This document shows positions 34,425 to 43,542 of a stretch of 64,000 nucleotides of DNA, piece after piece. Numbering within the stretch: the stretch's first letter is position 1; each line of letters opens with the position of its first letter. The position numbers and the translations under genes are program-made. Source of the DNA: Rahnella sp. AA (GTDB taxonomy: Bacteria > Pseudomonadota > Gammaproteobacteria > Enterobacterales > Enterobacteriaceae); assembly GCF_002834385.1 (NCBI RefSeq), contig NZ_PITQ01000010.1:1-64000 (forward strand), given 5' to 3'. A model generated the notes under the pieces. That model saw only the letters and a program-made list of their open reading frames with translations, searched no databases and was not told the origin of the DNA.

Positions 34425-35768
34425 ATGCGTAAAAAACTGAAAGTGGTCACTATTGGTGGCGGAAGTAGTTATACACCGGAATTACTTGAAGGTTTTATTA
34501 AGCGTTACGATGAATTACCCATTACCGAATTGTGGCTGGTCGATGTGGAAGGCGGAAAAAGCAAACAGGACATTATTTACGATCTGTGCGTGCGGATGGT
34601 TGAGCGCGCGGGTGTGTCAATCGAAATACACAAAACGCTGGATCGCCGCGAAGCGCTGGCTGGTGCAGATTTCGTCACAACGCAGTTGCGCGTCGGGCAA
34701 TTAAAGGCGCGTGAACTGGATGAACGTATTCCGCTGAGCCACGGTTATCTGGGTCAGGAAACTAACGGCGCAGGAGGGTTATTCAAAGGGTTACGCACAA
34801 TCCCGGTGATTTTTGACATCATTAAAGATGTCGAAGAAATCTGCCCCGATGCCTGGGTGATTAACTTCACCAATCCGGCGGGCATGGTGACAGAAGCGGT
34901 ATTCCGCCACACCCAATTCAAAAAATTCATCGGTGTCTGCAATATTCCTGTTGGCATGAAGATGTTTATTCAGGATGTGCTGAAACTGTCAGCAGAAGAC
35001 GATTTGTCGATCGACCTCTTTGGCCTGAACCACATGGTGTTCATCAAAGACGTGCTGGTTAACGGTGAATCCCGTTTTGCGGAACTGCTCGACGGCGTGG
35101 CGTCCGGCACACTGACAGCCGGTTCGGTGAAAAATATCTTTGATTTGCCATTCAGCGAAGGGCTGATCCGTTCGCTGAATCTGCTGCCATGCTCGTATCT
35201 GCTGTATTACTTCAAGCAGAAAGAGATGCTGGCGATTGAAATGGGCGAATTCTACAAGGGCGGAGCGCGCGCAACTGTGGTGCAGAAAGTCGAGAAACAA
35301 CTCTTCGACCTGTACAAAAACCCGGAGCTGAACGTTAAACCGAAAGAACTGGAACTGCGCGGCGGCGCGTATTATTCCGACGCGGCCTGTGAAGTGATCA
35401 GCGCGATTTACAACGACAAGCAGACCGAGCAGTACGTCAACTTCCCGCATAACGGCCATATTGATAATATTCCGGCTGACTGGGCGGTGGAAATGACCTG
35501 CACAATTGGCCGGGACGGCGCGAAGCCGCATCCGCGTGTCACGCATTTTGACGATAAAGTGCTCGGCCTGATCTACACCATTAAAGGCTTCGAAATCGCG
35601 GCCAGCGAGGCGGCGCTGAGTGGAAAACTCAATGACGTCCTGCTGGCGCTGAACCTCAGCCCGCTGATCCATTCCGATATGGATGCCGAGAAACTGGCGC
35701 GAGAAATGTTGCTCGCCCACGAAGCGCTGTTGCCGAATTTTGCCGATACCATTGCCGCGCTGAAATAA
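34425..35768 (+). CDS. chbF: 6-phospho-beta-glucosidase / diacetylchitobiose-6-phosphate hydrolase (GH4)
   Basis: 447 codons from ATG at 34425, with GGGAGC upstream; a longer frame from 34398 has no ribosome site. The NAD-binding opening KVVTIGGGSSYTPELLEG, then FTNPAGMVTEA, the metal-binding VCNIPVGM (Cys) and GLNHMVF (His) are the GH4 hallmarks. It needs NAD+ and Mn2+ and cleaves the 6-phosphorylated disaccharide by an oxidation-elimination mechanism, after ChbG has removed one acetyl group. Confidence 0.94.
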   Translation: MRKKLKVVTIGGGSSYTPELLEGFIKRYDELPITELWLVDVEGGKSKQDIIYDLCVRMVERAGVSIEIHKTLDRREALAGADFVTTQLRVGQLKARELDERIPLSHGYLGQETNGAGGLFKGLRTIPVIFDIIKDVEEICPDAWVINFTNPAGMVTEAVFRHTQFKKFIGVCNIPVGMKMFIQDVLKLSAEDDLSIDLFGLNHMVFIKDVLVNGESRFAELLDGVASGTLTAGSVKNIFDLPFSEGLIRSLNLLPCSYLLYYFKQKEMLAIEMGEFYKGGARATVVQKVEKQLFDLYKNPELNVKPKELELRGGAYYSDAACEVISAIYNDKQTEQYVNFPHNGHIDNIPADWAVEMTCTIGRDGAKPHPRVTHFDDKVLGLIYTIKGFEIAASEAALSGKLNDVLLALNLSPLIHSDMDAEKLAREMLLAHEALLPNFADTIAALK

Positions 35769-35774
35769 TCCGCC

Positions 35775-35796
35775 GCCCTCCTGTAAAAAGGAGGGC
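35775..35796 (+). other. Intercistronic stem-loop chbF-chbG
   Basis: Eight-base perfect stem GCCCTCCT (35775-35782) with AGGAGGGC (35789-35796), A-rich loop, followed by a short spacer and the AAGGGA ribosome site of chbG. Probably tunes expression of the last gene. Confidence 0.5.
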
Positions 35797-35815
35797 ACGC
35801 TAAAAAGGGACGCTT

Positions 35816-36577
35816 ATGGATAAATTACTGATTGTGAATGCCGACGATTTCGGGCTGTGTAAAGCGCAGAACTACGGGATTATCGACGCATTCAGCAATG
35901 GCGTTGTGACGTCCACCACGGCGATGATGAATATGCCGACCATCGGGCACGCCGCGGCGCTGAGCACGGCAAATCCGGGGCTGGCCGTCGGGATGCATTT
36001 TGTCCTGACGCTGGGAAAACCGCTTTCGCCGATGCCTGGTCTGGTGCGCGAAAACGGTAAACTGGGGAAATGGATCTGGGAAATGGCGGAGCAGGGCAGA
36101 CTGCCGCTTGATGAAATTAAGCAGGAACTGAATGCCCAGTTTGCCCGGTTTGTGGAACTGTTTGGCCGTCTTCCCACACATATCGATAGCCATCATCACG
36201 TGCATCTGCTTGCGCCGGTTTTCCCGATTGTAGAGGCTTTTGCAAAAGAACAGGGCGTGGCGATTCGTATTGACCGCGATGAAATCAGGAAAGGGGCGCT
36301 TATTCTGCGCGGCGCGCAAAGCACCCAGGGTTTCGACAGTACTTTCTACGGTGAGGCAATTTCAGAAGCGCTGTTTCTGAATACGCTCGATCAGGCCACC
36401 GCACGGGGCGATGAATCGCTGGAAATCATGTGCCATCCTTCATTTATTGATCACACGATCCTGGCGAGCAAATATTGCTATCCACGACTGGCCGAGCTGG
36501 ATGTTCTGACATCCGCATCGCTGAAACAGGCGATTGAAGAACGCGGATTCCGGTTGGGGACGTTTAAGGATTTATAA
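35816..36577 (+). CDS. chbG: Chitooligosaccharide monodeacetylase ChbG (YdjC family)
   Basis: 253 codons. [20 protein letters not shown] provides the metal-binding Asp pair and [12 protein letters not shown] the His residues of the YdjC/carbohydrate-deacetylase fold; EIMCHPSF occurs late. It removes one N-acetyl group from chitobiose-6-phosphate, which in E. coli is required both for induction through ChbR and for cleavage by ChbF. Last gene of the operon. Confidence 0.94.
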   Translation: MDKLLIVNADDFGLCKAQNYGIIDAFSNGVVTSTTAMMNMPTIGHAAALSTANPGLAVGMHFVLTLGKPLSPMPGLVRENGKLGKWIWEMAEQGRLPLDEIKQELNAQFARFVELFGRLPTHIDSHHHVHLLAPVFPIVEAFAKEQGVAIRIDRDEIRKGALILRGAQSTQGFDSTFYGEAISEALFLNTLDQATARGDESLEIMCHPSFIDHTILASKYCYPRLAELDVLTSASLKQAIEERGFRLGTFKDL

Positions 36578-36716
36578 GTTTTTGCAGCAAACTCTCCATT
36601 ATTTACGGCTCCCTGATGTTTGTCGGAAACGGCAGGGCGGGGAGCTGCTCACCTTTTTATTTCATGCGCATCTGTTATGGCATTCGGGCAAACATGCTAT
36701 CGGCGGGTATCGGGCA

Positions 36717-37577
36717 TTACACGGAGTATTCCGTGGGAGGAACGCCCAAAACACTTTTGAATGAATAGCTGAAGGCTGCTGTACTGGAGTACCCCATTTC
36801 GAGCGCTATGGTCGTGACGCTTTTATTTTGTTTAAGCATGATAACAGACTCAAAAATCCGCATTTTCTGCTTCCAGAGACTAAACGATAATCCGGTTTCC
36901 TTTTTGAACTTTCTGGAAAAGTTCCGGGTTGACATGCCCACTTTGGCTGACCAGTTGTCAATGAAATGTTCTGAACCGGGCGACTCCAATATTGCACGGC
37001 ACATTTCATTTAACGCCGGGCTTTGCGGCCAGGGAAGGACAAAATCTACTTGCGGTAAACTAAAAATAATATCCAGCAGGACACTGACCAGTTTCCCGTC
37101 CTTTCCATGCACATCGTATAACTCCGGAATTGTTTCGGACGCATAATGTATCAGTTCTTTTGCAACGTCACTGATCGTCACGGCTTTACACATGGTGATG
37201 GTTTCGTCTACGAAATCTGTTTCGATATCCAAACTTTCAAGGAATACATCGTCCATGGCCCACACAGTGTGCTCCATATAAGCAGGTATCCAGATGCCAT
37301 AATGCGCAGGGACAATCCAGCAATTATCTGCAGTCTCGAGACGCATATTTCCATTTCGGGCACAGTGGAATTGTGCAAATTCATGAGTATGGGGCAAGAC
37401 GCCCGTATTCGATTTAATTAAATAGGAGCGAAAATGAACAGTGCGGCGCTCCGTGGGCATTGGGTAGTCCTGTGATGAAACCCAATTTCTTTTCGCTGAG
37501 GCTTTCATTGACAATTCCCCGAGAACATTCTGCATAGACTTCTTATCGATAAATTTTGTCCTGTCATGATAAGACAT
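36717..37577 (-). CDS. AraC-family transcriptional regulator
   Basis: 286 codons. An N-terminal cupin (PHTHEFAQFHCARNGNMRLE, PAHYGIWIPAYMEHTVWAM) of the type that senses a small ligand is joined to a C-terminal AraC DNA-binding domain (NWSAKVGMSTRNFSRKFKKE, TTIALEMGYSSTAAFSYSFK). The domain layout recalls the NimR/YeaM group of local exporter regulators. It is convergent with chbG and divergent from a lipoprotein gene across a 328-base gap; its target is unknown. Confidence 0.8.
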   Translation of the reverse strand: MSYHDRTKFIDKKSMQNVLGELSMKASAKRNWVSSQDYPMPTERRTVHFRSYLIKSNTGVLPHTHEFAQFHCARNGNMRLETADNCWIVPAHYGIWIPAYMEHTVWAMDDVFLESLDIETDFVDETITMCKAVTISDVAKELIHYASETIPELYDVHGKDGKLVSVLLDIIFSLPQVDFVLPWPQSPALNEMCRAILESPGSEHFIDNWSAKVGMSTRNFSRKFKKETGLSFSLWKQKMRIFESVIMLKQNKSVTTIALEMGYSSTAAFSYSFKSVLGVPPTEYSV

Positions 37578-37905
37578 TTACGACTTTTATAGATAATAAT
37601 AATTCCCATGAATTGTTGCGAGCGAGGGCGTTCTCGTTTGCAGTGGATCATACAAGATATTGATTCAACGGGTTAGTTTTTTAAAGACATTTCCTTCACC
37701 ACTCAGCAGGCAAGACATGTCCCGGAGCCAATCAGGATGGATAGCCTTCTACAGAAGGCCGATATTCAGATCTCGGGAGCTTGCCGCGTTGATATCAGAA
37801 TAGAGGATCCTGGCTTTAGAAAACGTTTTTTCTGCAAGGACTTTTTGGGGTAGGTAAGGCTTTACCCGTACGCAGTAATTTCATTTTTATTAAATCAGAG
37901 AAATT
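37578..37905. other. Intergenic region between the AraC regulator and the lipoprotein gene
   Basis: 328 bases holding the divergent promoters. No gene or strong repeat is visible. The half nearest the lipoprotein gene is AT-rich. Confidence 0.4.
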
Positions 37906-38325
37906 ATGAAACATACTTTATTGCTGTCTTCTGTCATTATTACCGCAATGACTTTATCCGGTTGCTCAAGTTATAACTCACTCGAATTAAGCCAACAACA
38001 GGTACATTCTTCCTCGACCTCAGCTGATTATACCTATTATAAGATTGAACCGCCTTTATACGACGGTGATGTCGTGCAATATTCATTGCGTGACGGGAGT
38101 CGCGGCACACTCACCATTAAAAGGACAACACCACAAACATTAATGGGTGACGATGGACATGTGATTAATTTATCCGAACTCGTTTCACTTAAGCGAAAGG
38201 AAATATCTAAAGGGAAAACCGCCGCGGCAGTAGGTACCGGTGCTGCCGCCACGGTGGTTGTGGTGGCGGCTGTCGTTGGGTTAGCGTTTGGCGCTGGCAT
38301 GATTGCGATGTTATCAGCAAGTTGA
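37906..38325 (+). CDS. Small lipoprotein with C-terminal Ala/Val-rich helix
   Basis: 139 codons. A type II signal peptide ends in LSGC (lipobox, Cys at residue 20), so the protein is lipid-anchored. The middle (YTYYKIEPPLYDGDVVQYSL, GSRGTLTIKRTTP) looks like a small beta domain, and the end is a strongly hydrophobic helix (AAAVGTGAAATVVVVAAVVG) that may insert in the membrane. I do not recognise a named family. It opens a plus-strand AT-rich group that continues with a PACE-like protein, a PerC-like regulator and a fatty acid cyclopropanase. Confidence 0.65.
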   Translation: MKHTLLLSSVIITAMTLSGCSSYNSLELSQQQVHSSSTSADYTYYKIEPPLYDGDVVQYSLRDGSRGTLTIKRTTPQTLMGDDGHVINLSELVSLKRKEISKGKTAAAVGTGAAATVVVVAAVVGLAFGAGMIAMLSAS

Positions 38326-38368
38326 TGTATTAATAGAAATCGATTTTTGTCATTTGAGGCGCAGTGAA

Positions 38369-38800
38369 ATGAAAATGGAATTGAATAAGAGTACGCTGGA
38401 AAGGATTTTCCATGCTGTCCTTTTCGAAGTCCTTGGGAATGTTGTCATAGCCATTTTCCTCGCCTACAGCCTGAAGGTTTCGTTGATACAGTCCGGAACG
38501 TTATCATTCATTTCCGCCCTAACTGCAACGGTCTGGAATTACGTATTTAATAAGGTTTTTGATGAGATTCAGAAACGGTTTCAGTTCGAGAGAAACTTTC
38601 CGATAAGAGTTTTACATGCCGTCATTTTTGAAGCCGTGCTTATTCTCTTACTCACACCAGTCGCTATGTTTTTACTTGAGTTAACAATAGCCGAAGCGTT
38701 TTTTGTTGAAATAGGACTCATATTTATTTTCTTACCTTACACGTTAATATTTAACTGGTCCTATGACTACCTGCGTTGGAAGTTTGTTGCGGGTGAGTAG
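38369..38800 (+). CDS. PACE-family (AceI-like) membrane transporter
   Basis: 143 codons from ATG at 38369 with TTGAGG nine bases before; the frame extends further up but overlaps the lipoprotein gene. Four membrane helices form two similar halves: ERIFHAVLFEVLGNVVIAIF / ATVWNYVFNKVFDEIQKRF and RVLHAVIFEAVLILLLTPVA / LIFNWSYDYLRW. The repeated HAV-F-E and W-Y-D signatures are those of the bacterial transmembrane pair domain of PACE efflux proteins, which export chlorhexidine and short diamines. The substrate here is unknown. Confidence 0.8.
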   Translation: MKMELNKSTLERIFHAVLFEVLGNVVIAIFLAYSLKVSLIQSGTLSFISALTATVWNYVFNKVFDEIQKRFQFERNFPIRVLHAVIFEAVLILLLTPVAMFLLELTIAEAFFVEIGLIFIFLPYTLIFNWSYDYLRWKFVAGE

Positions 38801-38836
38801 ATTAATGATTTTAATTACATTAATAAGGTGACGAAT

Positions 38837-39181
38837 ATGAATGCTGTAGATTTGCTAAGGTTCAAAGCCAGTTCCCTGGAAAGTAAGGGGCTTTTGCGAA
38901 GGGCGATAGCAGTCTGGCAGGATATTTCAATGGATCCAAAGCTAAATAAACACGAAAGAGACCAGGCGTTGCATAGTCTGAATCGTCTTACAGACGCTAT
39001 TCAACAAAAAACAAATGCCGAGAAGAAAAAATTAAAATCCCATGCAGACAGGCATAAAAATGTCGAATCAGATAAAGAAAAAATTATGCAGCTTTATCAA
39101 CAGGGATTGACGACAAATGAAATACAGCAGATAACACAGCGATCCAGGGACTTTATTTATAACTGCAAAAAGAAATCATAA
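38837..39181 (+). CDS. PerC-like transcriptional regulator
   Basis: 114 codons from ATG at 38837, preferred to GTG at 38828 because AAGGTGA is seven bases upstream. The first half (ASSLESKGLLRRAIAVWQDI) resembles the PerC family, known from virulence and prophage-associated regulators. The second half is lysine-rich and ends in a probable helix-turn-helix (IMQLYQQGLTTNEIQQITQR). Lies between the PACE-like gene and cfa with short gaps, so it may control or belong to the same transcript. Confidence 0.6.
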   Translation: MNAVDLLRFKASSLESKGLLRRAIAVWQDISMDPKLNKHERDQALHSLNRLTDAIQQKTNAEKKKLKSHADRHKNVESDKEKIMQLYQQGLTTNEIQQITQRSRDFIYNCKKKS

Positions 39182-39213
39182 TTTTTACGGGATTTTATTC
39201 AAAAGGCACGTCA

Positions 39214-40356
39214 ATGAAAAAAAATATGATCTTACCTAAGGATTATAACGAATGGCAGAGAATCTGTCGTGAACTCCTCAGCGACGCAGGGGTCGGGATT
39301 GATGGTGGAGAGAAGTATGATATTCATGTCAAAAACCCCAAATTTTATAAGCGTGTTTTAAAAAGAGGTTCGCTGGCGTTGGGTGAAAGTTACATGGACG
39401 GGTGGTGGGACTGTGCCCGGCTGGATGTGTTTTTTACCCGAATTATTCGTGCAGATTTGCAATCCCGCGTACCGGATAACCTGAAAGATATCATCAGAGT
39501 TGCCGGGGCCCGGTTCATAAATTTTCAATCTAAAAAAGGAGCCCTGAAAGTCGGTAAAGAACACTACGATCTCGGCAATGACCTTTTCTGTCTGATGCTT
39601 GATCCCTGGATGCAATACTCTTGTGGTTACTGGCGGAACGCTGATAATTTATTTCAGGCACAGCAAAATAAACTTAAATTGATTTGTGAGAAGTTGAAAT
39701 TAGAAGAAGGGATGACCCTGCTGGATATTGGCTGTGGTTGGGGAGGGCTTGCGTCATATGCTGCTGAACATTACGGTGTAAAAGTTACGGGGATTACGAT
39801 TTCAGCAGAACAACAAAAAATGGCGCAGGTGCGCTGTGCAAGTTTTGATGTCGAAATTCTGCTCCAGGATTACAGGGAAATTGACAGGCAATTTGACCGC
39901 ATCGTTTCTGTCGGAATGTTTGAGCATGTAGGGCCTAAAAATTATGCGACTTACTTCGATGTGGTGAATAAAAATCTGAAACCAGAAGGGATTTTCTTAT
40001 TGCACACTATTGGCGCTAACAAAACAGAGGTCAACGTCGATCCCTGGATTAATAAGTATATTTTCCCTAACGGGTGCCTGCCTTCTCTTGCGCATATTGC
40101 CTCGGCCAGTGAACGATATTTTGTTATTGAAGATGTGCATAATTTCGGTTCAGATTATGACAAAACGCTTATGGCATGGAATGAACGATTTCTTGCGTCC
40201 TGGACGCATATCGAAGGAAATTATTCAGAAAGGTTTAAAAGGATGTTTACCTATTATTTGAATTCATGTGCAGGCGCTTTCAGATCTCGTGATATTCAGC
40301 TCTGGCAGGTTGTCTTTACAAGGGGGATAGAAGGTGGTTTGAACGTTCCCCGTTAA
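39214..40356 (+). CDS. cfa: Cyclopropane-fatty-acyl-phospholipid synthase
   Basis: 380 codons, full length for Cfa. It methylates cis double bonds of membrane phospholipid acyl chains using S-adenosylmethionine. Seen: the N-terminal lipid-binding region (LGESYMDGWWDCARLDVFF), KEHYDLGNDLFCLMLDPWMQ, the SAM loop LLDIGCGWGGLASYAAEHYG, and the active-site stretch SVGMFEHVGPKNY. The AT-rich bases and neighbours (lipoprotein, PACE, PerC) are unlike the usual chromosomal cfa context, so this may be an additional, acquired copy; I cannot see whether another one exists elsewhere. Confidence 0.9.
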   Translation: MKKNMILPKDYNEWQRICRELLSDAGVGIDGGEKYDIHVKNPKFYKRVLKRGSLALGESYMDGWWDCARLDVFFTRIIRADLQSRVPDNLKDIIRVAGARFINFQSKKGALKVGKEHYDLGNDLFCLMLDPWMQYSCGYWRNADNLFQAQQNKLKLICEKLKLEEGMTLLDIGCGWGGLASYAAEHYGVKVTGITISAEQQKMAQVRCASFDVEILLQDYREIDRQFDRIVSVGMFEHVGPKNYATYFDVVNKNLKPEGIFLLHTIGANKTEVNVDPWINKYIFPNGCLPSLAHIASASERYFVIEDVHNFGSDYDKTLMAWNERFLASWTHIEGNYSERFKRMFTYYLNSCAGAFRSRDIQLWQVVFTRGIEGGLNVPR

Positions 40357-40494
40357 TATAAAGTTAAACGTTCTGGGTTGAAACCGACAGCTTGCTACAT
40401 GTCAGTTGCAGCTTAACGGCTACCGATCAACCCAGTCTGCAATATTATCTGTAAGCTTAATATTTGCCACCGCGACAAACGCATTGAATCTGCC

Positions 40495-41415
40495 CTAAAT
40501 CCGTCCTTCCGCTCTAATCCATTGCATAAAATCATCGATGAATACCCGCGTTTTAAGCGGGAGGAGTTTATTGGGCAGGGTGATCGCATAGGTATTGCGC
40601 GGCAGAGGGTTCTCCACACGCCAGTCAGGCAACACGCGGCGCAATTTACCGTTAGCGATATACCGGTTGGCGATAAAGGTAGGGATCAGCGCAATGCCGA
40701 CACCCTGCAGAATGGCGTCGATCATTGCGTCGCTGTTATTGATCATCAATCGTGGAACCAGCGTGACACTTTCCATGATTTCATTGTGCCAAAAACGCCA
40801 CGCGCCGCGAAATTGCCGTTCGTCAGGGAAAAAAATGTTGTGTTTGATGAGTCCGGCGGGGAAATCCGGCAGCACTTCGTCGTAATCCGCAGCACAAACC
40901 AATACATAATCGATAGGCATCAGGGCACGGGCCACCATGTTCTCCGGCGGGCTTTCGGTCACACGCAGTGCCAGGTCGTAGGTTTCTTGCGTCAGATTGG
41001 TTACCCGATCGGTCAACGACAGTTCTACGTTGATCTCCGGGTAGCGGCGTAAAAACGCGGGAAGAAAAGGAGTAAGCAGGATTTTCCCCAGCGTATTCGG
41101 TGCGGTGATACGCAAAATGCCCTGGGGTACATCACTGAAACTATCCGCCTGTGAGAAAAGTGCCTGTGTGGCGGACATGACCGCCAGCGCCTGTTGGTAA
41201 ATTTCCAGCCCGGCCTCGGTAGCGGTAACAGAACGGGTCGAGCGGGTAAATAACACCACATTGAGACGTTTTTCCAACCGGTCAATCATCCGGCTCACCG
41301 ATGAGGGCGCAAGCGAGGCCTCCCGTCCTGCCGAAGAAAAGCTTCCTTTTTCAACCACCTGAATAAATACAGACAAACTGGGCAGCAGTTCGGCTAACTC
41401 ACTTGTGTTTTTCAC
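40495..41415 (-). CDS. LysR-family regulator of the adjacent biosynthetic cluster
   Basis: 306 codons from GTG at 41415 (AAAAGAG upstream); a longer frame begins at 41460 but would cover the operator. The N-terminal winged helix is seen in SLSVFIQVVEKGSFSSAGRE, SVSRMIDRLEKRLNVVLFTR and TRSVTATEAG, followed by a substrate-binding effector domain (GILRITAPNTLGKILLTPFL). It is divergent from six genes for a putative modified-amino-acid product, with a clear dyad between, the usual layout for a LysR activator that also controls itself. Confidence 0.88.
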   Translation of the reverse strand: MKNTSELAELLPSLSVFIQVVEKGSFSSAGREASLAPSSVSRMIDRLEKRLNVVLFTRSTRSVTATEAGLEIYQQALAVMSATQALFSQADSFSDVPQGILRITAPNTLGKILLTPFLPAFLRRYPEINVELSLTDRVTNLTQETYDLALRVTESPPENMVARALMPIDYVLVCAADYDEVLPDFPAGLIKHNIFFPDERQFRGAWRFWHNEIMESVTLVPRLMINNSDAMIDAILQGVGIALIPTFIANRYIANGKLRRVLPDWRVENPLPRNTYAITLPNKLLPLKTRVFIDDFMQWIRAEGRI

Positions 41416-41452
41416 GCATAGCTCTTTTGTTTCTGGGATATCTAGCCAAATT

Positions 41453-41473
41453 AACATCAAGCCGTATGATGTT
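41453..41473. promoter_or_regulatory. Dyad operator in the LysR/cluster intergenic region
   Basis: AACATCA (41453-41459) and TGATGTT (41467-41473) form a perfect seven-base inverted repeat with a seven-base spacer, typical of LysR recognition sites. It lies 38-58 bases upstream of the regulator start and about 60-80 bases upstream of the first cluster gene. Confidence 0.6.
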
Positions 41474-41534
41474 CAACAGAGGTATCACCTGGTGCAAATA
41501 GACCATAATAATCAATTTATTTAATAGGTTAGCT

Positions 41535-42506
41535 ATGCCAAACCAAACGGTAATTGAAATGATCCGCCAGCGCGATGTGCTAAATGTTGGCGTTAGTCTG
41601 GGTTTTAAAGGGCTGTCGTTTCGTAATTCAATCAAGAATTGCTGGGAAGGGTTCGACATTGATTTAGCACGGGCAGTCGCGGTGGCGGTGTTTGGTGACG
41701 TCGGAAAAATCCATTATATGCCGTTGCAGTCCGGCGACCGTTTCCGGGCACTGCGCGATGGAGTGGTAGATCTCGGTTCGTTTAATTCGAGTATTACCTT
41801 CCAGCGTGAGGCGGGATCGGAAGTCAGTTTTGTTCATCCGATGCTGTTTGACGGCGAAGTACTGATGACGCCAGCCAGTAATTTGCTCGAGCCGGTAGAA
41901 CAGGTCAGTTATGCCCGTAAGCGCCGGATAGCCGCTATGCGGGGTTCAACCACAGAAGAGAATCTAAAGCGTTACTTTGGAAATCTAAATCTGTCCTGCG
42001 AAATCAGTCTGTTCGATTCGCCGGCTCAGGCACGTCAGGCTTATCAGCACGGTGAATGCAATATTTACTGTCTTGACTCCTATTTGCTGGCCGGTGAACG
42101 TGCCCAGCTAAAGGATAAAGAGGCGCACATTATCTTGCAGGATAGAATTTCTCTGGAAACCATGTCACCGGCGGTTTCATCACATGATCCGCAGTGGCTG
42201 AAAGCGGTGACCTGGATCATGCGTGCGCTGATAGAAGCAGAAAATTTGCAGGTCAGCAGCAAAAATATCCGTGAAATGAGCCATGAGGCGACGGGTTATC
42301 TGAATACTTTCCTGTATCCGTCAGAACAGAGTTGCCAAAATCTGGGCCTGCGCCCTGATTTTATTCGCGAGATTATCCAGCAGGTGGGTAATTATGGCGA
42401 AATATTCCAGCGTAATTTAGGTAAATACTCAGAACTGAATCAGGCGCGGCGGGATAATAATTTATGGTCTCAGGGTGGAATGCTGTATTCGCCTTTATTT
42501 ATATGA
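41535..42506 (+). CDS. Amino-acid-binding-protein-like gene product without signal peptide
   Basis: 323 codons. The whole length follows the periplasmic polar-amino-acid-binding fold of the AapJ/BztA group: VLNVGVSLGFKGLSFRN, GFDIDLARAVAVAVFGD, ALRDGVVDLGSFNSSITFQR, and the C-terminal NLWSQGGMLYSPLFI. Yet it starts MPNQTVIEMIRQRDVLNVGV directly, with no hydrophobic signal sequence, so it should stay in the cytoplasm. No ABC permease or ATPase genes lie nearby. As the first gene of a biosynthetic cluster it may sense or hold the substrate or product, or have gained an enzymatic role. The start is fixed by the regulator gap and ATG at 41535. Confidence 0.75.
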   Translation: MPNQTVIEMIRQRDVLNVGVSLGFKGLSFRNSIKNCWEGFDIDLARAVAVAVFGDVGKIHYMPLQSGDRFRALRDGVVDLGSFNSSITFQREAGSEVSFVHPMLFDGEVLMTPASNLLEPVEQVSYARKRRIAAMRGSTTEENLKRYFGNLNLSCEISLFDSPAQARQAYQHGECNIYCLDSYLLAGERAQLKDKEAHIILQDRISLETMSPAVSSHDPQWLKAVTWIMRALIEAENLQVSSKNIREMSHEATGYLNTFLYPSEQSCQNLGLRPDFIREIIQQVGNYGEIFQRNLGKYSELNQARRDNNLWSQGGMLYSPLFI

Positions 42507-42586
42507 TGCCTGATTTTTACCCAGATTTAGTTTTGTCTATTAATTTTCGTGCAATTCTCCTTTAAATATTCTTTGGCAGGAACATT

Positions 42587-43480
42587 ATGAGTGAATTATT
42601 GGCTGAAAAACAGCAAGAGAAAATATTGTCTGGCTCAGTAAAAAAGAACTTCGGTTATTTGGAAACGAAATCCGATAGTGTAGATTTCAGTGTGATCAAA
42701 AATATTATTCTGCACGGTCATCATCAGGGTAATGTTTTGTATGTTATTCGTAATCATGCTAATAAAAAGATCTGCCAGGATGTGTCTGAAAACTTTAATC
42801 AGATGGTGACTAACAACGGGGGCGGAAACCGTGCTGATGACGGTTTTGTCCTCACCAATCAGATTGGCGCCACGCAGTTCTCACGCAATGGCGAGCAATA
42901 TATGGCAGAAGTAAATCGGGTGAATGGCAGCCTCGCCGAACTGCTGGCAGGGACCGACAGCTATGCCACAGAATCCCTGTTCCTCAACCGCAGGCTGGAA
43001 GAGCTATTCCTTGAGGAAGGCATCCATTTTGGACCGGCGCGTTATAAGAATTCTTATGCTTGTTTTGCCACTTTCCGCCGCTGGCTGGATAACGGTGTCA
43101 TGTCATTGATGCCGCATGAAGACCGCGCCCAGCTTAAATGTGCGCTTGAGGATCATTTCGAAATTGCCGATGCGATGACAGTAACCGCTTTCAATGTGTG
43201 CCTGGAAGCGGCGCAGGGCGGCGGCGAACTGAAAATGTGGAACCTCGACCCGGACGAACCCTGTCGCGCCCGCTTTGGTGTGACGGACACCGGTTACCCG
43301 TATCCCCCACATCTGCTACAGGGCGTAGAGTCATTTTCAGTGCAACTGAATGCCGGAGATATTTACTTTATGAATGCCTGTCATTTGCACGGTGTCAGCA
43401 GTGTGAGCCAGGGAAGCCGTCTTACGGCCGGTCGTTTTATTGGCAGACTTAATAATAGCAAAGTGGTGTATTGGACATAA
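42587..43480 (+). CDS. 2-oxoglutarate/Fe(II)-dependent dioxygenase 1 (HilA-like?)
   Basis: 297 codons. The facial triad can be proposed as His177-x-Asp179 (in LMPHEDRAQL) and His268 (in CHLHGVSSV), followed by the 2-oxoglutarate-binding Arg in SRLTAGRF. AFNVCLEAAQGGGELKMWN and LNAGDIYFMNACHLHGV match the prolyl-hydroxylase-like double-stranded beta-helix. It probably hydroxylates a free amino acid. The pairing with a second, isoleucine-dioxygenase-type enzyme recalls the Pantoea ananatis HilA/HilB cascade (isoleucine to 4,4'-dihydroxyisoleucine), and I tentatively suggest HilA-like. The substrate is not proven. Confidence 0.75.
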   Translation: MSELLAEKQQEKILSGSVKKNFGYLETKSDSVDFSVIKNIILHGHHQGNVLYVIRNHANKKICQDVSENFNQMVTNNGGGNRADDGFVLTNQIGATQFSRNGEQYMAEVNRVNGSLAELLAGTDSYATESLFLNRRLEELFLEEGIHFGPARYKNSYACFATFRRWLDNGVMSLMPHEDRAQLKCALEDHFEIADAMTVTAFNVCLEAAQGGGELKMWNLDPDEPCRARFGVTDTGYPYPPHLLQGVESFSVQLNAGDIYFMNACHLHGVSSVSQGSRLTAGRFIGRLNNSKVVYWT

Positions 43481-43542
43481 CCGGAATGAATTAACAACGG
43501 CAATTTATGCTCCCTTTATTCTGAATTAATAACGAGTCTGAT

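Noticed and set aside
43154-43162. HFE (His190-x-Glu192) as the metal-binding motif of dioxygenase 1
   Set aside because: HED at residues 177-179 lies at a better distance before the AFNVCL strand and GGEL motif, and gives the standard HxD form.
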